Shown here: positions 34,302 through 42,484 of the stretch, in pieces | Numbering within the stretch: the first letter of the stretch is position 1 | Layout: every line of letters starts with the position of its first letter | From: Candidatus Saccharimonadota bacterium | GTDB lineage: Bacteria > Patescibacteriota > Saccharimonadia > Saccharimonadales > UBA4665 | Length of the DNA stretch: 64,000 bases | NCBI GenBank assembly: GCA_024635495.1 | Contig: JAGXIT010000005.1 | Span: forward strand, 1-64,000 | Reading direction: 5' to 3' | Notes under the pieces: generated by a model | Told to the model about the DNA's origin: nothing | Database searches by the model: none | The model's input: the letters and a program-made list of their open reading frames with translations, nothing else | Program-made: the position numbers and the translations under genes

Positions 34302-34509
34302 AATCAATCCCAAACATCGCCCGCACAAAAGAAAGGGTCGAGAAGATTGGATAGGTAAATATTTTATTAATACACCAAGTACAATCCCAACAACCATTTC
34401 TGCCACAATCATATACGCGAACTGATTTGGATTATTTAATCTCTGATAGGTTCTAACACTAGCAATCTAGGTCAGATTCACCATGTGCAACTTGTTGTGT
34501 TCGTAGTCA

Positions 34510-36171
34510 CTAGTGAAGCTTTATGTTACCAGCTGTAAGTGTTCCGTTTGCACTGTAGCCAGACTGTGTCACGATAGAGAACGTATCATCGCCAGCGCCT
34601 GGTTTTGCTATATCTTGGACATCTATACGATAGATTGTTGCCTCGCCATTGACTGTTGCGTTACCAAATATGGTCGCGTTATTACCATCCACTGTCACAA
34701 TAGTTGCATCACTACAATGAATCTTAGTATCTGCAGATGGATCAACCAGCGAACAGCTACCGCTCACGCTATTACTATCGCTTTTTGCGACAAAGCCAAA
34801 AGCTATATCATTCGCTAAACTACCAGCGATATGGCCACCACCGGTAATCTGACCTTCTGTTGTCGTAGGCAGCAGCCAAGCCTGCGTTGACGTTGTTGCG
34901 GGTTCAGCTGGATCTTTCACTGTGTTTATATTTGTATCAACGAAAGCATCAACAACATCAGCACCCGGTAATTGTGGACCATTATAGGTGAACGTACAGA
35001 CTCCCGTGCTATCAGTTTCGCACGTCCCCGATGCGATTGTTGAGCCACTCACCGTAAAGCGAATGATTGCTCCTTCTACCGGAAAACCTACGGAGTTGGT
35101 AGCGGTCGCCTGAAATACAGCAGTTGATCCAACAACGTTTGTGCCATTAGTTGGGTTTACTGTAAGTGTACTCGCTTCTGCCATTTCAAATCGTCCAATG
35201 AGATTTGCCCCCGGATTAGTAAACCACAGTGCGCCATCAGGGCCATCCAACATAGTTAATAGACTAGAGTTATAGGGCACATTATATTCTGCCATGAATG
35301 TGCCATCAGTGGTCATGTTCCCTATTATTCTTGAACTTGATTCGACAAACCATAGTGTACCGTCTGCTCTTGTCGTGATAAATGTGGGCGTCGCGTTTGC
35401 ATGAGGTATTGGGTATTGCGTAATCACACCAGACGTTGTGATACGCCCAATAGAGTTAGTGCCATACTCGGTAAACCACAGCGCACCATCTGGGCCAGCC
35501 GTAATCCCTTTAGCGACCGCACCCGTAGGTAATGCATAGCTAGAGAAAGCCCCCGAGGTTGTCATTCGACTAATGTAGTCACCGCTGCTCGAGGCCCTTG
35601 TCATCCATAACGCATTATCTGAACCAAATGTCATACGAGTAATATCACCATATTGTTGTGTCGTCGGGAAAGCAGTCATAGTACCATCCGTCGAGATGCG
35701 GCCAATATTATACTGCGCGCCGACAGACCAATTACTGAACCACAATGCGCCATCAGGGCCAGCGATTATTTTAGACCATGTAAGAGAACCGTTTGGTACC
35801 GGGTATTGCGTCACTGTGCCGTCGGTTGTCATACGGTAGACGCTATGGCCCAATACACTTGTGAACCACAACGCACCGTCTGAGCCCGCGGCAATAGAAA
35901 CCGGATAGTTCTGGGCATAGCCATCCTCAGGTGTTGGAAACTCTGTGATAGTACCGCTCGGTGTAATTCTGCCGATATTTAGGTCATATTGTTCTGTAAA
36001 CCACAGGTTACCATCAGAATTTGCAACTATTTCACCCGGATAGGCACTTACATTCGAGAGTGGGTAGCTCGTAAAATATTGTTCACCAGTTGCATATGTA
36101 TTAAGCGTAAGGACACACACCAAAACAATAGCACTAAAGATCATTAGTAGCTTCGTAACACCTCGCTTCAT
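34510..36171 (-). CDS. Secreted Vgb-like beta-propeller protein with Ig-like domain
   Basis: A 553-residue exported protein with a signal peptide (1-27, LLMIFSAIVLVCVLTLNTYA). Residues 30-330 contain about seven repeats of roughly 42 residues with the core GPDGALWFT, G(R/N)(I/M)TTxGxxxxYP, as in virginiamycin B lyase (Vgb) and other NHL-like propellers. The catalytic His pair of true Vgb was not located, so lyase activity is doubtful. An Ig-like (Big_1-type) domain spans about 335-420 (LTVNPTNGTNVVGSTAVFQATATN), followed by a Cys-containing C-terminal domain. A surface-binding role is likely. Confidence 0.8.
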   Translation of the reverse strand: MKRGVTKLLMIFSAIVLVCVLTLNTYATGEQYFTSYPLSNVSAYPGEIVANSDGNLWFTEQYDLNIGRITPSGTITEFPTPEDGYAQNYPVSIAAGSDGALWFTSVLGHSVYRMTTDGTVTQYPVPNGSLTWSKIIAGPDGALWFSNWSVGAQYNIGRISTDGTMTAFPTTQQYGDITRMTFGSDNALWMTRASSSGDYISRMTTSGAFSSYALPTGAVAKGITAGPDGALWFTEYGTNSIGRITTSGVITQYPIPHANATPTFITTRADGTLWFVESSSRIIGNMTTDGTFMAEYNVPYNSSLLTMLDGPDGALWFTNPGANLIGRFEMAEASTLTVNPTNGTNVVGSTAVFQATATNSVGFPVEGAIIRFTVSGSTIASGTCETDSTGVCTFTYNGPQLPGADVVDAFVDTNINTVKDPAEPATTSTQAWLLPTTTEGQITGGGHIAGSLANDIAFGFVAKSDSNSVSGSCSLVDPSADTKIHCSDATIVTVDGNNATIFGNATVNGEATIYRIDVQDIAKPGAGDDTFSIVTQSGYSANGTLTAGNIKLH

Positions 36172-36258
36172 ACCACCCCCATTTTTTATTAATTATCACG
36201 TCCTCTTTCATGCTAGCCCTGCGAACGAAGCTCGTCAAATATAATCGCCAACAAATAA

Positions 36259-36413
36259 TGGCTCCTCCTAGACAGCGGGCATCGCCCTTCTCCGCTGTGG
36301 CATGCTCGGAGTAAACTCCCGTGCGTGTCATCGCTCCGCCGAACTTCCAGTTCGAGCCCCGGACAACGTCCGGCCAAAGAAAATACCCCAGCTTGCGCTT
36401 GGGGTATTTTCTT
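36259..36413 (-). mobile_element. Mini-cassette downstream of tRNA-Phe
   Basis: The left end (TGGCTCCTCCTAGAC, 36259-36273) matches 14 of 15 bp of the tRNA-Phe 3' end at 36417-36431. Inside is a 77-bp palindrome-rich core (36271-36347) that is 67/77 identical to one at tRNA-Pro, then an inverted T-arm relic and the tRNA terminator. Confidence 0.6.
36271..36347. repeat. 77-bp core repeat, copy 1
   Basis: It matches 54839-54915 with 10 substitutions and no gap. It can fold into AGCGG/CCGCT with an inner GGC/GCC, and CATGC/GCGTG around GGAG/CTCC hairpins. Confidence 0.8.
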
Positions 36414-36416
36414 TGG
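36374..36416 (-). terminator. tRNA-Phe terminator
   Basis: A 17-bp perfect stem (CCAAAGAAAATACCCCA and its complement) with a 9-nt loop. It includes the encoded CCA of tRNA-Phe. Confidence 0.85.
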
Positions 36417-36489
36417 TGGCTCCTCCCAGACTCGAACTGGGGACACAAGGCTCTTCAAGCCTCTGCTCTACCAACTGAGCTAAAGAGCC
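36414..36489 (-). tRNA. tRNA-Phe(GAA)
   Basis: Acceptor GGCTCTT/AGGAGCC, anticodon loop TTGAAGA (GAA), T-loop TTCGAGT, encoded CCA. Confidence 0.95.
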
Positions 36490-36543
36490 ACATAGAACAG
36501 AGGTATTTTACTAGAGAAATGCCGCTACTACAAGAGTATCGGT

Positions 36544-37251
36544 TTAGCTAATGGCAGAACCGAAGAGATAACCAATGGCATACGTCACGGCCATGGCGAT
36601 GACACCGCCCACGATGACGCGGATGATTGCCGCCCGCTTGTTGGCGCCACCGAACTTCGCGCTGTAGTAGCCAGTCAAGAGTAATGCAAATACAACCGCG
36701 ATAAGCGTAAATTTGATGCGATACTCATCTGGTGATAGCACGGCAGCTAGTAGTGGTACGAGTGCGCCGGCCGTAAAAGAGAAGAACGACGACATGCCAG
36801 CAGTAACTGGGCTCGTCAGATCATTTTCGTCGAGCTTGAGTTCGGCATCGAGGTGCGCCTTGATAGGATCGTCAGCCGTCAGTTCCTTTGCAAATTGCAA
36901 TGCCGTTGCCCGTGAGACACCCTTTTTTTCGTAGAATTTAGCGAGGTCATCAAGCTGACCATCTGGGTCGTCGCGCAGCAACTGCTTCTCGCGGGCAATG
37001 AAGGCACGTTCGCTGTCGCGCTGCGTGCTAACTGATACGTATTCACCGACGGCCATACTGATAGCGCCAGCCACGAGTCCAGCAAGTCCTGCGGTGAAAA
37101 TAGTGCCTCGGTCGTTCACCGCGCCAGCCACGCCGAAGATAAGTCCGGCCGTGCTGACAATGCCGTCATTCGCGCCAAGCACTGCAGCACGCAGGCTATT
37201 GAGCTTGTTGTTTTGGGTAAGTTTGAATGTATCTTTTAGTTTATCCTGCAT
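36544..37251 (-). CDS. VIT/CCC1-family iron or manganese transporter
   Basis: A 235-residue membrane protein. It has the VIT1 layout: first helix with RAAVLGANDGIVSTAGLIFGVAGA, second helix GLVAGAISMAVGEYVSVSTQRDSE (canonical G-A-x-S-M-x-x-G-E-Y-x-S), a charged cytoplasmic metal-binding region rich in Glu and Asp (about 80-135), and three C-terminal helices. The family moves Fe2+ or Mn2+ out of the cytosol. It is the last gene of an operon with a SPFH protein and a Nudix hydrolase, 6 nt after the Nudix stop. Confidence 0.9.
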   Translation of the reverse strand: MQDKLKDTFKLTQNNKLNSLRAAVLGANDGIVSTAGLIFGVAGAVNDRGTIFTAGLAGLVAGAISMAVGEYVSVSTQRDSERAFIAREKQLLRDDPDGQLDDLAKFYEKKGVSRATALQFAKELTADDPIKAHLDAELKLDENDLTSPVTAGMSSFFSFTAGALVPLLAAVLSPDEYRIKFTLIAVVFALLLTGYYSAKFGGANKRAAIIRVIVGGVIAMAVTYAIGYLFGSAIS

Positions 37252-37257
37252 AGTTGC

Positions 37258-37695
37258 CTATCTTTCCTGCCAGTGTGTACGTATAAATGGTATCAATTCT
37301 CTATCTTTTTGGGTAAATTTGACGGTATCTAGCTCATCACGAGTCACTGTCAGCACAGCTTGCATATCATCGCCCGGATGAAACTCTTCGGAAGTAAGCT
37401 TGGCTAGCACAATCAGTCGGCAAACCGCCCAGCCATGTCGATCACTCTTACTCGTCTGTACATGGAGCACGCCAGAAGCCAGCTCAGCGGCGACGCCCGT
37501 CTCTTCCATGACTTCTCGGTGGAGACAATCTTCGAAAGATTCATCTTCTTCGAGCCCACCACCGGGCAATTCAACTTTACCATCGACATGTTGTACGAGC
37601 ACTAGACGATTCTTACTATCGAAGATGATTGCCTTCACACCCACACGGAAAAAGGGCGCGTGAAGCTCAGATAGTTGCTCGAAAGAAAGTGACAT
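37258..37695 (-). CDS. Nudix hydrolase
   Basis: A 145-residue protein. The Nudix box reads GGGLEEDESFEDCLHREVMEETGVAAEL, matching GX5EX7REUXEEXGU. Substrate unknown; such enzymes hydrolyse nucleoside diphosphate derivatives. Its start is 6 nt after the SPFH gene stop, and it is followed closely by the VIT transporter, so the three are cotranscribed. Confidence 0.9.
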   Translation of the reverse strand: MSLSFEQLSELHAPFFRVGVKAIIFDSKNRLVLVQHVDGKVELPGGGLEEDESFEDCLHREVMEETGVAAELASGVLHVQTSKSDRHGWAVCRLIVLAKLTSEEFHPGDDMQAVLTVTRDELDTVKFTQKDRELIPFIRTHWQER

Positions 37696-37701
37696 CGGGA
37701 C

Positions 37702-38460
37702 TTAAGCTTTTTCTTTTGCCATAAATTCTTTGACGCTGCTGACGGTGTCGAGGAATGCGCTCGGGAAGACGATGGTGCTGTTTTTCTCGGCTGCAATGTC
37801 GTTGAGAACCTGCAAGTTTCGAAGCTGGAGGGCAATTGGGTGTGCCGCGATGATATCGGCTGCTTCACCAAGCTTAGTAGCACTGAGTTGCTCGCCTTCG
37901 GCTACGATAATCTTAGCTCGCTTCTCTCGTTCTGCTTCTGCCTGTCGAGCCATCGCCCGTTTCATATCTTGCGGCAATTCGATGCTCTGAATCTTCACGT
38001 TTTCGACGTCGATGCCCCAGGCATCGGTTTCTTCATCGACAATTTCTTTTATTTGTTTACTGATCTGATCACGCTTGCTGAGGAGCTCATCGAGATCAGC
38101 ATTACCAGTGACGTCACGAAGGGCTGCCTGGGCAAACTGACTTGTTGCGTAGGTGTAATTGACCGTTTCGAGTACTGCCTTCTCGGCATCGACGACGCGG
38201 AAATAAACTACGGCATCGACATTTACTGTCACGTTGTCACGCGTGATGATTTCTTGGCGCGCAACATCGATAGGCGTCGAGCGAACGTCAACCTTACGGA
38301 TGGTCTGGAATATTGGTACCACGATGCGAAGACCCGGCTGACGAATGCCAGTGAACTTGCCGAGAGTCAGTACGACGCCGCGCTCATATTGATTGACAAC
38401 TTTTATGCCACTCAAGATGAAAAAGACTGCAATGATGATTAGCCACACTAGTAAACTCAT
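37702..38460 (-). CDS. SPFH/stomatin-like membrane protein
   Basis: A 252-residue slipin. N-terminal membrane segment ([16 protein letters not shown]), then the SPFH domain starting [32 protein letters not shown], with [41 protein letters not shown], the stomatin signature. It probably forms an oligomeric membrane microdomain scaffold; the NfeD partner often found beside it is absent. First gene of an operon with Nudix and VIT; a TATACT box and an AGGAGG ribosome binding site 8 nt before the ATG are clear. Confidence 0.93.
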   Translation of the reverse strand: [252 protein letters not shown]

Positions 38461-38496
38461 GTTGTTCTCCTCCTAAATTACTACCTATAGTATACG

Positions 38497-38679
38497 CTAA
38501 TCCTTCGGGGATGACGACAGGTGCCAGAGCCCGCAATGTCGGCATTTATAGGCGTGCGGACGCGTACCGTACCAATATTCACTGGTAGTTGCAGTCGCGG
38601 TCGCTTGCTTCTCGCTATCAAACGCCAGCTTCTCAGCGCAAGGCAGCGCTACTTCCGAGAGTTCATCATCGAGGCTCAT
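38497..38679 (-). CDS. Small zinc-ribbon protein
   Basis: A 60-residue protein with one Cys in LPCAEKLAFDSEKQA and a C-terminal YKCRHCGLWHLSS. The C...CxxC..H pattern and WHL ending are typical of a conserved small zinc-ribbon family of unknown function. It overlaps the end of the GH13 gene by 4 nt and is translated from the same message. Confidence 0.7.
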   Translation of the reverse strand: MSLDDELSEVALPCAEKLAFDSEKQATATATTSEYWYGTRPHAYKCRHCGLWHLSSSPKD

Positions 38680-40331
38680 AATCTTACAATTCGAGGTTCT
38701 TTGAGCTGGTGTTTACTACATTCGACGATGACGGCGTCGAACGGCTTGAGCTTGAGTGTGCCATCGGCTTTGAATCTCGGTGGGCGTGCCGGGTGGGCGC
38801 TCGCGAGAATACGACCGTTGTGAGGCAACTCGAAGTTTTGTGATTTTTTTGACATATTTAGCACTACAAATATATGCTCTTCACCAAATCTTCGAGAAAA
38901 CACATAGACATTTTTATCGGCTTCACCAAATGTTTCATAGTCGCCCTCGCGAAAAATGCGATAACGCCGACGCAGACCAAGCAACTGCTGGTAGAGGGTA
39001 AAGTATGAGTCATCGTCTGAACGCTCTGCTATGGCGTTGTGTGTGCTGGCAGTCGAGGTTACTGGCAACCACGGCTTTACGGTGCTGAATCCGGCATATT
39101 GAGATGTATCCCACTGCATCGGGGTACGCTCTGGGTCTCTTCCCTGCCCAAGCCCGGGTTTGCGCAGCTCGACGGGATCTTGGAGCTCTGATTTTTTGAT
39201 TTTGCCATCTTTCATACCAAGCTCATCACCGTAGTAGATAACCGGTAGTCCAGGCAGTGCAAATTGCATCATCGCGACAACTCTGGCTTGTTCTTCACCG
39301 ACCCGACTCACTAAGCGTGATTGGTCATGATTGCCAAACGTATAAACGGGCATATGCTCTTCCTGGTTGAGCATACCCTGGAACTCGGTGATAAAACGAC
39401 GATAGCTTTCGGCGTTAAATGGCGTACCAATGCCTTCAAAATTAAACGGCATACTTACCTTCGGATTGACACCATAAAAGCCGAGATATTGGTCGCGGGT
39501 CGTGAAGACATCGTCTGGGTAATCCTCGAAAATCATAATGCGACCCGGGTATTCTTCGACGACGTCAGTCATTTCACGAAGGTAATCAAAGAGCTTCGGC
39601 CCGAACCGACTATGAACGTGAATGAGTTTACCAAACTCGTCGGCGTGCGGACCTGTTACAAACCCAGGATTGCGTGGGTCATCGCGCATATGTACGTCCT
39701 TCGACATCCACCGCACCGCGTCGGCGCGGATACCATCGACACCGAGCTCAAACCAGAAATGCAAAATGTCCTGCATCTCTTTTCGTACTGCTGGATTTTC
39801 CCAATTGAGATCTGGTTGTTCCTTCAGGAACGTATGGAGATAATATTGACCGCTGGTTTCGTCCCATTGCCAGGCTGAACCACCAAATATACTGAGCCAG
39901 TTATTCGGCAAAGAGCCATCCGCTTTAGGGTCTGCCCAGGTATAATAATCACGTTTTGGGTTGTCACGAGACGACTTAGATTCGACGAACCATGGATGTT
40001 CGTCAGATGAGTGATTTGGCACGAAATCAAGCATCACCTTGATATGCAATTGGTGGGCTTTCTTGATAAGGTCACGAAAATCGTCGAGCGTCCCGAAGAG
40101 TGGGTGGATATCGCGGTAATCGCTGACATCGTAACCGAAATCTGCCATCGGCGAAGAATATATCGGTGAAAACCAAATTGCATCGATTCCGAGTGATCCT
40201 GGAGAGCCCTTGAAGTAATCCAGCTTCTCGATAACACCACGCAAATCACCCACGCCATCAGCGTTGCTGTCCATGAAACTTCGTGGATATATCTGGTATA
40301 TCGCGTTGACGTCAGCCCATCGTGTAGTCAT
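38676..40331 (-). CDS. GH13 alpha-glucosidase (oligo-1,6-glucosidase-like)
   Basis: A 551-residue glycoside hydrolase starting at MTTRWADVNAIYQIYPRSF; AAGGG lies 9 nt before the ATG at 40331. Conserved GH13 regions: VMLDFVPNHSSDEHPW (region I), GVDGIRADAVRW (region II, nucleophile Asp), MIFEDYP (region III, acid Glu), and TFGNHDQSR (region IV). The QPDLNWENPAV motif is typical of alpha-1,6- and alpha-1,4-glucosidases acting on short oligosaccharides, or of trehalose-6-phosphate hydrolases. No signal peptide, so it acts in the cytoplasm. The neighbouring trehalase-like enzyme suggests use of host alpha-glucosides. Confidence 0.9.
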   Translation of the reverse strand: MTTRWADVNAIYQIYPRSFMDSNADGVGDLRGVIEKLDYFKGSPGSLGIDAIWFSPIYSSPMADFGYDVSDYRDIHPLFGTLDDFRDLIKKAHQLHIKVMLDFVPNHSSDEHPWFVESKSSRDNPKRDYYTWADPKADGSLPNNWLSIFGGSAWQWDETSGQYYLHTFLKEQPDLNWENPAVRKEMQDILHFWFELGVDGIRADAVRWMSKDVHMRDDPRNPGFVTGPHADEFGKLIHVHSRFGPKLFDYLREMTDVVEEYPGRIMIFEDYPDDVFTTRDQYLGFYGVNPKVSMPFNFEGIGTPFNAESYRRFITEFQGMLNQEEHMPVYTFGNHDQSRLVSRVGEEQARVVAMMQFALPGLPVIYYGDELGMKDGKIKKSELQDPVELRKPGLGQGRDPERTPMQWDTSQYAGFSTVKPWLPVTSTASTHNAIAERSDDDSYFTLYQQLLGLRRRYRIFREGDYETFGEADKNVYVFSRRFGEEHIFVVLNMSKKSQNFELPHNGRILASAHPARPPRFKADGTLKLKPFDAVIVECSKHQLKEPRIVRL

Positions 40332-40379
40332 GCGAGTGCCCTTCAATTATTTGTGTTCGTACTATACACCCGCAGTATA

Positions 40380-40443
40380 CAAGATGGAATACAGCCAGAG
40401 CAATGGCCCTAGCTGGTTCACAGCCACTGTACTATTCCATCTC
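40380..40443. other. Inverted repeat between two glycosidase genes
   Basis: AGATGGAATA and TATTCCATCT, 10-bp perfect arms about 42 bp apart, in the gap 40332-40509. They could form a long-range hairpin acting as terminator for the upstream gene or as an operator. Confidence 0.4.
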
Positions 40444-40509
40444 AAAAATCCACCTATACAAGAAGTGTACGGATTGATGCTGAGTGGTTACTGAATGAGA
40501 AGGACTAAG

Positions 40510-41790
40510 TTACGGATTGTTTGGATCAAGGAATTGTTGACACATGCGTTCAAACACTGCATTTGTCCAACCAAAGCCAGTCTGTGATGGATAGACGCCC
40601 TTCTGAGGTGGTTTGTCGGGACTAATCACGTTATATTTCTCAAGGAAGACACCGTGAAGGTTAAACCAATCAAGGTTTGTCTTGAGCCATTTGCGAGCAA
40701 TTCGGTCGGCATCTGCCTGATAGCCGTATTTCAGAAGCCCTTCGATAACCATAAAATGCAATGGCGCCCAACCATTTGGAAACGCCCACTGTACCGGCAT
40801 GTTGCCGGGCAGAAACTGGCCAATTGGGAGCGCATCTGTCGTGGCGAGGCCACCCTTATTCTCAAACTTCCTGAGCGACTTTACGAGCGCGGCTGCCTGC
40901 TTTTCGTTTACCATACCGGCCCAGAGCGGGAAATACGCCGCCAAGCTACTGACGGTACCTCGTTTGGCCTTCTTGTAGTCATAGTCAAAGTAGAGCCCCT
41001 TCACCTGGTCGTACATGAGAGTGTTCATGGTCGTCTGGCGCTTATGTGATGCCTCTTCCCACTTTTCGGCTGCTTTTGTATCTTCAAGTAATCGGGCGGC
41101 ACGGGCAAAATCTACTTCATATTTATAGAGCAACGCATTGAGGTCTACTGGCAGAAAGTTCAGCGCTTTTCGCCCAAAACGCGGCGTCATATCCCAGCCA
41201 CTTTCTGCTTCAGCGAGGTCGTGGAGATAATTGATATCGTAGTAACGACTGAGGCCCTTGTGGACTAAGCGCTCGTTTGGCTTCTTGGTACCGAGCCAAA
41301 CTGTTTTGTATTCAGCCTCTGCGATAGTGATAGCACGGCGGAGCCACTCCTTATCCATGTCGTACGCATTGTAGACATCAAAAATGAAGCTCGTGAGGAA
41401 TGGGGGTTGCGAACGACCCATCAAGTAGGTCCTGGAGGCGTTCGGGATGACCTGATACCGCTCAAATAAGTAAAGAAAATCCTCGAGGATGCCGATGACG
41501 AGGTCTTTGTGCTCAGCATCAAGCATACCCTGAACCATGAAGTAACTATCCCAATAATACAGCTCGTTGTAGTCGAAGCTTGCCGTTTCGTCGTAGCTTG
41601 GAACTAGGTATGGGCGTGGCACTCCGATGAGGCTATCTTCGTCGACAGGGTGCGAACGAACTAGCTTTCCCCAATAATCTGCAATGTACTCCCTAGCTTT
41701 TTCGGTATCTTGCGCTGAAATACCGGCCCTCTTGGGTGGGATGATGATACGAGCTGCTTTACCTGCGACGTTGCGCGCTTTTTTGAGCAT
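40510..41790 (-). CDS. Trehalase-like (GH37) glycosidase
   Basis: A 426-residue protein. It matches trehalase around both signatures: FDYNELYYWDSYFM (canonical PGGRFxExYxWDxY) and VQWAFPNGWAPLHF (canonical QWDxPxGWAP; here the Asp is Ala). The proposed catalytic acid in ESGWDMTPRF and base in FLEKYNVISP are present. There is no signal peptide, only a basic N-terminus (KKARNVAGKAARIIIPPK). It would split trehalose or a related alpha-glucoside in the cytoplasm; the altered signature leaves substrate uncertain. Same strand as the GH13 gene downstream. Confidence 0.8.
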   Translation of the reverse strand: MLKKARNVAGKAARIIIPPKRAGISAQDTEKAREYIADYWGKLVRSHPVDEDSLIGVPRPYLVPSYDETASFDYNELYYWDSYFMVQGMLDAEHKDLVIGILEDFLYLFERYQVIPNASRTYLMGRSQPPFLTSFIFDVYNAYDMDKEWLRRAITIAEAEYKTVWLGTKKPNERLVHKGLSRYYDINYLHDLAEAESGWDMTPRFGRKALNFLPVDLNALLYKYEVDFARAARLLEDTKAAEKWEEASHKRQTTMNTLMYDQVKGLYFDYDYKKAKRGTVSSLAAYFPLWAGMVNEKQAAALVKSLRKFENKGGLATTDALPIGQFLPGNMPVQWAFPNGWAPLHFMVIEGLLKYGYQADADRIARKWLKTNLDWFNLHGVFLEKYNVISPDKPPQKGVYPSQTGFGWTNAVFERMCQQFLDPNNP

Positions 41791-41849
41791 ATACTATAGC
41801 GTAAAGAAAAAAGCGATACTTCGTCAACGATTATCTATACAGATTGTGG

Positions 41850-42410
41850 TTATTTCGGATCTTTTTCGGGTCCGCCCTCGAGGCGACGGGTATTTCCGGG
41901 GTTTTCACGATTATACAACACTTGGTGCAATACACCCATGACCGCCTTGGCCTGATCGTGGCTCATACCAATTCGAGAAATCGTTAGTGGGCCAGTCTCT
42001 TGACCGGCAATTTGTGAGAAGCTCATGACAACACCTTGTTGGTTGGCGGTAACCTCGACACTATCGCTGTACATAATCCGTGGGTCAATCATGACCATCA
42101 TCTGTTGAGGGCGTTGCTTGAAGTCAGCTTCGCCACGAGTTGGGTCGCTATCCTCTTCTAGGCGATTTTCATAGCCGGCGAGGTGCCACAGCTCTGCAGC
42201 CCGGTCTTCCTCGATGCCAAAATGGCTAATGAGCAGGAGTAAGATATCTTGACTTGGGCGAACTTTGCCAGATTCGATATGCGAGAGATCATTTTCTTCT
42301 ATTTCAACTGCTCCTGAGACTTCAGCGGTACTTTCAAGGTGCTGTTCGCGTAAGCGACGGAGCATACCACCAAGCTGTTTGTACGGGATTGAGGTATTTG
42401 CATCATTCAT
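41850..42410 (-). CDS. XRE-family transcriptional regulator
   Basis: A 186-residue protein from MNDANTSIPYKQL; the ATG at 42410 lies 10 nt after TATAAA and there is no Shine-Dalgarno sequence. Residues 10-70 form an HTH_3 domain (LGGMLRRLREQHLESTAEVSGAVEIEENDLSHIESGKVRPSQDILLLLISHFG). The C-terminal part (100-186) is a separate beta-rich region of unknown ligand. It is transcribed divergently from murB across 74 bp, so it may control murB and itself. Confidence 0.8.
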   Translation of the reverse strand: MNDANTSIPYKQLGGMLRRLREQHLESTAEVSGAVEIEENDLSHIESGKVRPSQDILLLLISHFGIEEDRAAELWHLAGYENRLEEDSDPTRGEADFKQRPQQMMVMIDPRIMYSDSVEVTANQQGVVMSFSQIAGQETGPLTISRIGMSHDQAKAVMGVLHQVLYNRENPGNTRRLEGGPEKDPK

Positions 42411-42472
42411 AAAAGTCCATTTTATAGCTCTCGTCGACAAGACGCAAGCACAGCAGTATGACATATGTGGTT

Positions 42473-42478
42473 TATACT
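42473..42478 (+). promoter_or_regulatory. -10 box of murB, leaderless start
   Basis: TATACT, 6 nt (GGAGTT) before the ATG at 42485; +1 should fall on or next to the A of the start codon. The GGAG is therefore probably not transcribed. Confidence 0.5.
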
Positions 42479-42484
42479 GGAGTT

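Larger units (their letters stand above)
34266..36258. mobile_element. Putative larger gene cassette at tRNA-Phe locus
   Basis: Bounded on the left by the displaced tRNA-Phe terminator module and on the right by a displaced tRNA-Phe 3' end (36259-36273). It carries one gene for a secreted beta-propeller protein. The repeats are seen; that this is a mobile unit is inference, and the left boundary is less regular than at tRNA-Gly. Confidence 0.4.

Noticed and set aside
36134-36458. Two overlapping frames with similar peptides (EVRRSD-type) at 36 and 54.8 kb
   Set aside because: The peptide similarity comes from the 77-bp DNA core and tRNA ends; no start site, and stems are conserved rather than codons.
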